From: an uncultured Prevotella sp.
GTDB lineage: Bacteria; Bacteroidota; Bacteroidia; Bacteroidales; Bacteroidaceae
NCBI GenBank assembly: GCA_927910885.1
Contig: CAKMOD010000004.1
Location: forward strand, 1-5,746
Length of the DNA: 5,746 bases
Direction of reading: 5' to 3'
Below are positions 1-5,746 of the stretch, piece after piece. A program made the translations under genes and the position numbers. How positions within the stretch are numbered: position 1 is the stretch's first letter; each line of letters starts with the position of its first letter. A model generated the notes under the pieces. That model did no database searches. It was not told the origin of the DNA and saw only the letters and a program-made list of their open reading frames with translations.

Positions 1-2
1 CA

Positions 3-748
3 TATACATATAGAAATATAAAATGTAATGCTGGAAAGAATCAGAAAATCAGTACTGACCTTGGCATGGCGACATATACTTCTTGCAAGTCCAATTATTA
101 CATGTGGGATGCAAAGAAAAATTATTGGGATGGGTTTGCAAGCAGTCAGCCTTTACTCAACAACGCTGCAAATACAAACTATGCAAAATCATCAGCGGAC
201 TCAAGATGGTACAATACTGCATTCACGCATAATGTCCAGACAAAGGCTATAAACTCATGCAAGGATGAGCCGACCTTCGAAGCACTTACATGGTATATTG
301 GGGCAGGATCTCCACAGTTGGATAACAAAACTTTATGGGATTTGCAAACCATCTTTATGTAGGAGGCATCTGGCTAAAGAAACAGAGCAAAATTTCACAA
401 TTTAGTTCTGAGCATAACTATCCAGGTACAAATACGTGGGATTCAGGTGGAGATATTAAATTTACTGTAGCAATCTCTGGCAAACCAGAATCATCAGTAA
501 GAAGTGATTATTTCTATCTTCCAGCACTTGGACAATATAAGGATGGGAAATTAATCGATTTAGGAAAAAAAGGCTATTACTGGGCAAGTACACCAAATCC
601 AGTTAACAATGGTCCCAGAAGTGCAGGTTATGGTAATATCATATCAGCCAACTGTCTTCGCTTTGGGATAGATACGGAATTAAATAATGTCTATGTACGT
701 AATTACTATGAACGTTATGTAGGCATGCAGGTACAGGAATTTGAATAG
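3..748 (+). pseudogene. Surface/fimbrillin-associated protein with Fibrobacter-paralogous-type C-terminus; 5' partial, frameshifted
   Basis: The reading frame is already open at the left edge (frame of position 3), so the gene starts outside the window. Residues such as NYYMWDAKKNYW, DSRWYN, a SCKDEP segment and TWYIGAG are typical of Bacteroidales cell-surface proteins that end in a Fibrobacter-succinogenes-type paralogous / DUF4906-like domain. The first frame runs to a TAG at 360-362. The family pattern resumes one frame over, from about 338, as GFANHLYVGGIWLKKQSKI. Restoring one G to the GGG at 337-339 gives a continuous TLWGFANHLYVGGIW. The second frame continues through FYLPALGQYKDGKL, GYYWAST and a closing VGMQVQEFE before the TAG at 746-748, a normal family C-terminus. 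The likely role is an outer-membrane-anchored or fimbria-associated surface protein; the anchor is not visible. The break could be a real mutation or a sequencing error. The family call rests on remembered motif patterns. Confidence 0.72.
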
Positions 749-768
749 GTTCCCACAATAATGTAAGT

Positions 769-807
769 AAAAGAGAGGCTGGAAACAATACCAAGCCTCT
801 CTTTTTT
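769..807 (+). terminator. Rho-independent terminator of the + strand surface gene
   Basis: An 11-bp perfect inverted repeat, AAAGAGAGGCT (770-780) with AGCCTCTCTTT (794-804), encloses a 13-nt loop and runs into a TTTTTT tract ending at 807. It begins 22 nt after the stop codon of the surface gene, so it very likely ends that transcript. The A tract on the 5' side could let it work in both directions, but the convergent lipoprotein operon ends more than 600 bp away. Confidence 0.9.
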
Positions 808-946
808 CATCTGGAACCTTTACTGAATAAGAATGTAGAGAACACATTTATAAAGAGAGTATAATATAAAAATAGTTCTCATAGTGGCTCTCCCGTTAAA
901 TACGTAGATTGGAAAAAGAACAAAGGCTTATACACTTGTAAGGTAT

Positions 947-968
947 GACTGTCCAAAATCGGACGGTC
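947..968. other. Short stem-loop of unknown role
   Basis: GACTGTCC (947-954) pairs with GGACGGTC (961-968) across a 6-nt loop. This gives an 8-bp stem with one G-U wobble on the + strand transcript. No T tract follows on either side, so it does not look like an intrinsic terminator. It may be chance or a structural part of the intergenic element. Confidence 0.35.
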
Positions 969-1127
969 TCACATAAAGGGATAAAGCACAAGATAAGAAT
1001 GCAGAAAAGGCAAATATTTACCATGTCCTTCCGTCTTCTACAAACAACTTATTCCCATATCACTCAACGTTTGTAAATTATTTTCATACAACTCAAAACC
1101 AATACATGGTCTTTTAGCTTTGAAAAG

Positions 1128-1206
1128 ATGCCCAATTGGCTTGCAATAGATGCCCTTTTGAGGTCTAACTAACGCCCTTTTGAAATCCAATTAAGCACCT
1201 TTTCTT
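1128..1206. repeat. Degenerate 22-bp tandem repeat array, probable dispersed intergenic element
   Basis: Three full units and one partial unit start at 1128, 1150, 1172 and 1194, with exact 22-bp spacing. Each opens with a variant of ATGCCCTTTTGA. Units 2 and 3 also share a T-C-x-A-A-x-T-A tail (GGTCTAACTA and AATCCAATTA). The fourth starts AGCACCTTTT and then diverges. Just upstream, CTTTT (1111-1115) and AAAAG (1123-1127) can pair around AGCTTTG. The array lies between convergent genes and encodes nothing visible. From memory, very similar tracts recur between genes in Prevotella-type genomes, which would make this one copy of a dispersed element. I could not check that. Confidence 0.55.
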
Positions 1207-1449
1207 TTACGACTCCATAATGGGTTGATTTCCTGTTGGTTGTAGACTCTCTTTTTTCTATCTTTTTTCCCACTTTATTTTAGGTCTTTTTCTGAAATTA
1301 TGTCATGATTTTTCAGACTATTGTCTGTGTTGGTAGATTCAAGTACCAAGTGCAAATTTAATCAATCTTTTTGTTAAAAGCCAATATTAGAGATTTGGGT
1401 TTAAGTTACTCCGAAAATACATAAGGTCGTCTTTATACAATCCTCCGTT

Positions 1450-2475
1450 TTACTCCAATCTATAGAAGTCACCATCGTCATTGATACGGTAAACGTGTAT
1501 GGAGGTCTTCTTGTCCTCTACGCTTCGCAAATAGATAGTTCCATCCGTAAAGATAGCGAAGTCTTCCTTTAAGTCGCTATATGAGCTGAAGGCAAGGATG
1601 TTGATATTGTTGTCGTCGTCTATCATCCCATTCTTGTAGGTATATATAAGAAACTCATCGTCTTCGTTGCAGTTATAAGCAACAAAAATGGGGAAGGACT
1701 TATAGTTAGGTAGTTTCACGAAATAGAAACCACCAATGCCATTTATATGGGATATACTCTTCCCCATACATGCTCTCAGTTTTCCTTTATAGGGACGAAT
1801 ATTATATTCGCGGGCACGCTTGCTGCTCATCTCCTTTTTTACATCCTTATACATGTCAGCTTGCGTGTATTCCAGCTTTGCATCAAGGGAAGGCAGTCCC
1901 TGCCCCGATCTTCTTACGTATTTGAAAATACCAGCAATGTTATTATGATACAACACAAGGTACTCACCAGTATAAATATACTCCAACATATCGCTGTATA
2001 TCTCGTTTGCAGAAGACTCTACAATCAGAACAGGAACCGACTTGGACACATTGATGCCACGAAGAGCAAAGTAGTCCTTCATATAGGCGTAGTAAGGTGC
2101 ATCCCGTTCGTACATAGACGGATCGCTGTCAGAACGGCTAACCTTGATTTTCTTTCCATTCAGATAAAGGATAGAGTCGCCAATTATCCGTATCTTCATG
2201 TTCTGAAGTTCCTCCAAGCCATTCTCGTTTCCCGTGGCGGAATAATCATGGTAGGACACAAGTTCCCAACTGTCTTTCAGTTGGTAATTCCTTGCGGCAT
2301 ACGTGCGGTGGATGGCATTCCATTCTGCCGCTGTCTTGTCGCTGATAGGCTGAACCAAGGAGTCAGCAGTTCCCTTACGCACCTTTGGCAAAGGACGCCC
2401 TGTTTTTCTCTGTGCTTCAGAGCATCCAATAAAGAATAACACACTGATTATTATTAATACTGTATTCTTTTTCAT
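1450..2475 (-). CDS. Hypothetical lipoprotein (341 aa), second gene after the hydrolase; candidate immunity protein
   Basis: I do not recognise the family. The N-terminus MKKNTVLIIISVLFFIGC is a lipoprotein signal peptide, with a charged start, a hydrophobic core and FIGC as lipobox, so Cys18 would be lipidated. The mature protein begins SEAQRKTG. It should sit in the periplasm or on the outer membrane. A longer reading from a GTG at 2502 would overlap the previous stop and add nine polar residues ahead of the signal peptide. I prefer the ATG at 2475, 19 nt after the stop of the upstream lipoprotein gene, preceded by A-rich sequence. The rest alternates short hydrophobic and polar stretches, as in a beta-rich fold, with acidic patches (NEDDEF, DDDNNIN) and a tail ending DDGDFYRLE. 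The close spacing implies co-transcription with the 410-aa lipoprotein and probably with the hydrolase. An immunity role is inferred from position and localisation only. Confidence 0.82.
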   Translation of the reverse strand: MKKNTVLIIISVLFFIGCSEAQRKTGRPLPKVRKGTADSLVQPISDKTAAEWNAIHRTYAARNYQLKDSWELVSYHDYSATGNENGLEELQNMKIRIIGDSILYLNGKKIKVSRSDSDPSMYERDAPYYAYMKDYFALRGINVSKSVPVLIVESSANEIYSDMLEYIYTGEYLVLYHNNIAGIFKYVRRSGQGLPSLDAKLEYTQADMYKDVKKEMSSKRAREYNIRPYKGKLRACMGKSISHINGIGGFYFVKLPNYKSFPIFVAYNCNEDDEFLIYTYKNGMIDDDNNINILAFSSYSDLKEDFAIFTDGTIYLRSVEDKKTSIHVYRINDDGDFYRLE

Positions 2476-2494
2476 ATCTTGACTTTTATCTATA

Positions 2495-3727
2495 CTACTC
2501 ACCAGACATACGATGACTTTCTATCTCAACTCCTTCCTGATACCGGTCATATTGAATTTGTATTATCTTATCGAAGTCCTTCAGTTGGAAATAATTATTC
2601 TTCTTGATGTATGAAATAAAGTCTTTCTGATAATACAGGGCATATCCAAAACCTTGATTATCACAAGGTGTCCCTATACACTTCTCATACATCAGACCAT
2701 AATAATACCCGATGTATGCACCGGCTTTATATCTTTCTTCCTTCGTCAACTCATCAAATTCTGGTACATTTTCCAAGTCCAGCAAGGATGATAAATATTC
2801 ATCTAACATACAGTAATACAGATTCTTCCTGTCAGCATGTTTCAACATATACTGCAGCAGTCCTTGATGGATGAGAAGCCGCCCATCCGTACCTTTTGAA
2901 ACAAAGAGTTCCTTGTATTCTTTCCCTATAGGGAGTTCTCCTTCTTCTTTCACTTTGTCTATCATCATCTTGTTGATAATATCAGACTTGTCATAGCCGT
3001 ATTTCAGGAACAACTCACGAAGAAAATCCCTGTCATTATTCATAAGCCATGTGAGTGCAGCCTTGCTGTCGTGGAAGATGAATTGATTTCTGTAAAAGAT
3101 ACTCTTATCTAAGGAATAGACGATCTTGCCTTTCTCGGTATCCATGTATTCCTCTCCATCTGCACCTTTGACAGTTCCTTTTATGGTAACAACTTGATTT
3201 AGTGAAGGTGAAAGAATAACACAATTATATTGAGGTACGAACGTCTGCAAATCCCAAAAGATGCCAAAAGTTTGACCATCAGGAACCGTTTTTAAAGCCA
3301 TGATATTCTTTTGAATACTTCGTTCTTTTGAATTTCCTTTATCTGCATATTTCCAAAAACCATCCTGTATTAGTTCTTTGGAATGTTGGTTCAAATCGAC
3401 TCCGAATATCTGATATACCCTTTTATAGGCTTCCTGGGAGGGAAGGGGCTTGAATCCACTTCTTATAAGTTCCTGACAAATCAGACGTACAGCCAGATCA
3501 GTACATTTCTCCTGCATATCATTGGGCTGCACTATTATGCCTTCTGGGTCGTCTATTTCGTAATAATCTCTGATCAATTGCTCTTCCATTGGCGATAGTT
3601 TATGTGTTAATTGAACTTGCCCTTTTACATTCTCAATCTTTTGGCTTTCTCTTGGGTGTTTCTGGCTTACGCCTTTACAGCTAATTGTAAACAATAATAA
3701 TAAAATAAATAAATAATTCTGCCTCAT
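2495..3727 (-). CDS. Hypothetical lipoprotein (410 aa) directly downstream of the hydrolase; candidate immunity protein
   Basis: The product starts MRQNYLFILLLLFTISC, a type II signal peptide with lipobox TISC and lipidation predicted at Cys17. The mature part (about 393 aa) contains an early helical region (residues 46-120), a central hydrophobic section with IFWDLQTFVPQYNCVILSPS (157-176) and YSLDKSIFYRNQFIFHDSKA (204-223), a segment WLMNNDRDFLRELFLKYGY (227-245), and a Tyr-rich C-terminal third (AGAYIGYYYGLMYEKC, 335-350). No catalytic motif is evident. The gene follows the GH19-M23 hydrolase after a 129-bp gap and precedes a second lipoprotein by 19 nt, so the three probably form one transcription unit. 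A periplasm-facing lipoprotein beside a peptidoglycan-cleaving effector is the expected arrangement for immunity. I vaguely recall related lipoproteins beside similar hydrolases in other Bacteroidota but cannot confirm it. Start choice: the ATG is preceded by a very A-rich leader and there is no better upstream start. Confidence 0.85.
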   Translation of the reverse strand: MRQNYLFILLLLFTISCKGVSQKHPRESQKIENVKGQVQLTHKLSPMEEQLIRDYYEIDDPEGIIVQPNDMQEKCTDLAVRLICQELIRSGFKPLPSQEAYKRVYQIFGVDLNQHSKELIQDGFWKYADKGNSKERSIQKNIMALKTVPDGQTFGIFWDLQTFVPQYNCVILSPSLNQVVTIKGTVKGADGEEYMDTEKGKIVYSLDKSIFYRNQFIFHDSKAALTWLMNNDRDFLRELFLKYGYDKSDIINKMMIDKVKEEGELPIGKEYKELFVSKGTDGRLLIHQGLLQYMLKHADRKNLYYCMLDEYLSSLLDLENVPEFDELTKEERYKAGAYIGYYYGLMYEKCIGTPCDNQGFGYALYYQKDFISYIKKNNYFQLKDFDKIIQIQYDRYQEGVEIESHRMSGE

Positions 3728-3856
3728 ATATTATATGTTAAATAAGTTTTTTTTTGTTTTTTGAAGATTTGTCCATTGAACTACGTAATAACTTAACAAT
3801 ATAGATGTTAATGACTATAACGTACATAACTTCATAAGGATGCTGCTATTTATATT
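3728..3856 (-). promoter_or_regulatory. Leader between hydrolase and lipoprotein genes: A-rich tract and imperfect direct repeat
   Basis: On the coding (-) strand the last 40 nt before the lipoprotein ATG are A-rich, including a run of nine A (+ strand T run near 3747-3755). This is the usual initiation context in Bacteroidota, which rarely use Shine-Dalgarno pairing. Two near-identical segments, ACGTAATAACTT (3783-3794) and ACGTACATAACTT (3820-3832, + strand), are about 37 bp apart. I found no TAnnTTTG -7 box and no strong terminator hairpin, so read-through from the hydrolase gene is the simplest view. An internal promoter giving separate immunity expression is possible but not supported. 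Confidence 0.35.
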
Positions 3857-5284
3857 TTAATATTGCCCTTTTTCTTTTCTACGTCTTTGTATTTCTTTTT
3901 CTGCAGGGGGAATTTTTCCTTCTTGCGTATAATGAACATAGAATGCAGGATTACATCTATCTTTAAGTCCTTTAAAAGTATTGAGAGATTTAATTTCAAA
4001 ATGTAAATGTGGCCCCTTAGTTCCACCCGGAACGCCAGTAGTACCTGTTGTTCCTATAATATCACCAGTTTGAACGCTTGTCCCTATCTTAATCTTAGGG
4101 GAAATTGTCTTCAGATGGTAATATGAGAAAAATATTTGAGGAGAGGACGGATTGAAGCCCTCACCTTGAGCTCTCTCAAGATTCTGTGGAATATAATTGA
4201 TTCTCCTCGCCCTAAAAATCTCTAATTCTTTTGGATCTGTAACTTTAATAATTACAAACCGACCCAATCCCTCCCGTTTTGGGTTATCTCCAACAAGAAT
4301 CACTTCGCCATTCAAGCATGCATACGCATTTGTCCCTTCTATAGCAAAGAGGTCTACTCCTTGATGATTTCTAAATTTCTTTGGAGAATTAGTTCTTCTG
4401 AGTCCGAATGCAGCGTTTGCAGGATTATAGTTTCCACTTTGAGTCCATAACGTTATCTGTGGATTATCTACAGGGTCGTGCCATTTTCCTTGTTTTGGAG
4501 TTTGTTTTGGAGATTCCTTAACATCCCACTTACAATTATCCACCATAAAAGCAACAGAAGTCCTATTAGTAAAGGCTTCCTGTTTCTCTTCGTAGTTCGA
4601 TTTACCTGTATCTTTGTTTGTTTCTTTCATTCCAACTTTTTTTGAAATACCTTCTGTACTTTTGTTCCCATTGCAAAGTTTGTACATGTCTAAGTTTTTC
4701 CATTTGAAAAAAGCCATGGAAGCAACCACTGCAAGTTCAAAATTTTTACCAACTTGATCTGATTTCTCTATACTACTTGTGATATCGCAAGAATAACCTA
4801 TATCATGCAATATTTTTTCAATTGCAGTATAGCAAGCTCTACCAGTTAATTGTATTAATCCTCTACCTCTGAAGTGCCATCCGTCATTTGGATATTTGTT
4901 TCCCAGTTCTTTTCCCTTGCTGAATTCATAAGAATATGCATAGTTTGCTATCTTTATCTGGTTTTCTTTAGAAACAGCATTCGCTTTTGTCGATTTCTTT
5001 TCCGCACGTCCCCATTGTCTTGCATAAAATCTTCCTTTATCTGTTCTGAAGGCTGATAATTTGGTTGGTATGATTTCCCAATAGTAATTAAAGGACTCTC
5101 CCTCCTTTACGTCAAGCATTCCTCCTGTTTCTTTATAGGCTTGAGCAAAAAAATGTGCTTTAATCCAACACGTATCCATCCTTAACTCTTTCATATACCG
5201 AGTATAAATTCTTGCAACAGTTGATAATTTTTCAGATGACACTCCCTTGAAATCTTCTGTAGTCTTGGAAGCATATCCGTCCAT
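3857..5284 (-). CDS. GH19 lysozyme/chitinase-like plus M23 endopeptidase: bifunctional peptidoglycan hydrolase, probable antibacterial effector (C-terminal part of a larger protein)
   Basis: The 475-residue open frame carries two cell-wall hydrolase domains. Residues about 20-250 are GH19-like: AHFFAQAYKETGG (43-55) with candidate general acid Glu52, EGESFNYY (61-68) with further acidic candidates, and the hallmark RGRGLIQLTGRACY (139-152). A linker (about 255-300, with WHDPVDNP at 268-275) leads to an M23/LytM domain with the zinc ligands His307 and Asp311 (HQGVD), YYHLK with His390, and PHLHFE with His426 and His428. All expected M23 metal and catalytic residues are present. The tail is Lys/Arg-rich. 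The predicted action is cleavage of glycan strands and peptide cross-links in the periplasm. The ATG at 5284 is probably not the true start: residues 1-13 are out-of-frame translation of a region whose coding frame upstream is different (see the 5251-5746 entry), and family homology begins before it at the CPRC motif. Two lipoprotein genes follow. A phage lysin is an alternative, but no phage genes are present. Confidence 0.88.
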   Translation of the reverse strand: MDGYASKTTEDFKGVSSEKLSTVARIYTRYMKELRMDTCWIKAHFFAQAYKETGGMLDVKEGESFNYYWEIIPTKLSAFRTDKGRFYARQWGRAEKKSTKANAVSKENQIKIANYAYSYEFSKGKELGNKYPNDGWHFRGRGLIQLTGRACYTAIEKILHDIGYSCDITSSIEKSDQVGKNFELAVVASMAFFKWKNLDMYKLCNGNKSTEGISKKVGMKETNKDTGKSNYEEKQEAFTNRTSVAFMVDNCKWDVKESPKQTPKQGKWHDPVDNPQITLWTQSGNYNPANAAFGLRRTNSPKKFRNHQGVDLFAIEGTNAYACLNGEVILVGDNPKREGLGRFVIIKVTDPKELEIFRARRINYIPQNLERAQGEGFNPSSPQIFFSYYHLKTISPKIKIGTSVQTGDIIGTTGTTGVPGGTKGPHLHFEIKSLNTFKGLKDRCNPAFYVHYTQEGKIPPAEKEIQRRRKEKGQY

Positions 5285-5746
5285 TCTTCTCTACAGCGTG
5301 GACATCCACCCTTTTCTGGCTCTGTGCGATTAACATTCGCCTTGCTGGGTTCTACCTTTGGCGTGGGAATATGTCGTTTGACAGAGAAGAGGACTTCTTT
5401 CCCTTTAAGTATGTATTGTTTGGTTTCCTTTGAGGTCTGTCTGTTAGTATTATTATTTACATTTCCGTTGGAAGACTGACTACTGAAAAGCCATGAGACA
5501 ACAACCTTGTAGGCTGTACCTTCCTTGTATGGAGGTGCTGCCAACGTCAAAGAGAACTTGTAGATACCCGTACTATTGACAGGGCAACTGGTATTATATA
5601 CCAGGTGATGGTTTGGAACTTTTCTCTTCTTGGTTGCCTGTTTCGTGCTTATATACATCCAGACGTATCTTGCCAGTTTCCATATTGGCGGTAGAGACAC
5701 GCACATATACCGTACTCCCGCTGTCAGCAATACCACCTGCAGTTTT
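5251..5746 (-). pseudogene. Upstream part of the GH19-M23 hydrolase gene, partial and broken by two apparent frameshifts
   Basis: The frame entering from the right edge (codons counted from 5746) encodes 50 residues, including KTAGGIADSGSTVYVRVSTA and GKIRLDVYKHETGN, then hits TAA at 5596-5594. One frame over, from about 5623, coding continues: NTSCPVNSTGIYKFSLTLAA, KEGTAYKVVVSWLFSS, a polar Asn/Thr-rich linker, then GGCPRCREEWTDML. This second frame loses sense after LQKI near 5252, where the frame of the GH19-M23 entry takes over with FKGVSSEKLSTVARIYTRYM. Removing one base (for example from the T run 5620-5623) and adding one T to the run 5250-5252 (coding strand) gives one continuous protein with CPRC, then LQKIFKGVSSEKL, then GH19, as in relatives I know. 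The N-terminal modules look like beta-sandwich or adaptor domains of secreted Bacteroidota effectors. The true start is outside the window. Whether the breaks are biological cannot be told from this sequence. Confidence 0.7.

Larger units (their letters stand above)
808..1449. other. Non-coding convergent intergenic region
   Basis: About 640 bp lie between the + strand surface gene and the - strand lipoprotein gene, which point towards each other. I see no ORF with coding character on either strand and no tRNA or rRNA. The region holds a short hairpin (947-968), a degenerate 22-bp tandem array (1128-1206) and T-rich tracts (about 1248-1300). TAGCTTTG at 1115-1122 (+) and the complement of CAAATTTA at 1353-1360 (-) match the Bacteroidota -7 consensus TAnnTTTG. 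Neither has a TTTG box at the right distance upstream, so I do not call promoters. No strong terminator follows the lipoprotein operon; there is only a weak bulged hairpin around 1420-1437. Confidence 0.65.

Noticed and set aside
28..252. 74-codon + strand frame starting MLERIRKS
   Set aside because: It overlaps the surface protein frame, which carries family motifs. This frame looks like its out-of-frame shadow.
1115..1122. TAGCTTTG as a Bacteroidota promoter -7 box
   Set aside because: No TTTG-like -33 element sits at the right spacing and no gene follows on the + strand.
1410..1440. Terminator after the lipoprotein operon
   Set aside because: The hairpin ATAAAG/CTTAT has a bulge and a short stem and lacks a proper T tract on the - strand, so it is too weak to call.
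808..1449. CRISPR array or small RNA gene in the intergenic spacer
   Set aside because: The 22-bp units are contiguous with no unique spacers and are degenerate. There is no tRNA-like fold and no promoter-terminator pair bounding an RNA.
1747..2439. 230-codon open frame on the + strand
   Set aside because: It lies wholly antisense to the 341-aa lipoprotein gene, which has a signal peptide and sensible composition. The + strand product has no recognisable motif.
2668..5056. Short + strand frames at 2668-2874, 3383-3598 and 4874-5056
   Set aside because: All are antisense to well-supported - strand genes and have low-complexity, non-protein-like composition.
5241..5260. Programmed ribosomal frameshift joining the two hydrolase frames
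   Set aside because: The junction lacks a classical X-XXY-YYZ slippery heptamer and I see no clear downstream stimulatory structure. A second break upstream in the opposite direction makes indel error or mutation simpler.

Overview
The window looks like chromosomal DNA of a Bacteroidota bacterium, most likely order Bacteroidales (Prevotella or Bacteroides type). The grounds are AT-rich DNA, lipoproteins with short lipobox signal peptides, A-rich rather than Shine-Dalgarno leaders, a surface protein of the fimbrillin-associated / Fibrobacter-paralogous type, and a GH19-M23 peptidoglycan hydrolase with the CPRC-linker layout I know from Bacteroidota. The genus is inferred and was not tested.

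Layout. On the + strand, positions 3-748 hold the 3' part of a cell-surface protein gene. It is split by one apparent single-base loss in a G run near 337-339 and is closed by a strong intrinsic terminator (769-807). Positions 808-1449 carry no convincing gene. They contain a small hairpin and a degenerate tandem array of 22-bp units that looks like part of a dispersed intergenic element. All remaining genes lie on the - strand and read from the right edge towards the left: a large cell-wall hydrolase (from beyond 5746 down to 3857), then two lipoproteins of unknown family (3727-2495 and 2475-1450).

How the genes may work together. The hydrolase has a GH19 lysozyme/chitinase-like domain followed by a zinc M23 (LytM) endopeptidase, so it could cut both the glycan and the peptide parts of peptidoglycan. 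Its upstream part holds beta-rich modules and a CPRC motif, an arrangement I associate with type VI-like or other contractile-injection effectors of Bacteroidota. The two lipoproteins directly downstream would be exported to the envelope, which is where immunity proteins against such a toxin must act. The best hypothesis for the window is an effector with one or two lipoprotein immunity proteins. This is inferred from domain content and gene order only.

A caution: the window has three apparent single-base indels, all explicable as homopolymer errors. Two are in the 5' half of the hydrolase gene and offset each other in frame; one is in the + strand surface gene. They may be sequencing errors, or both genes may be decaying.
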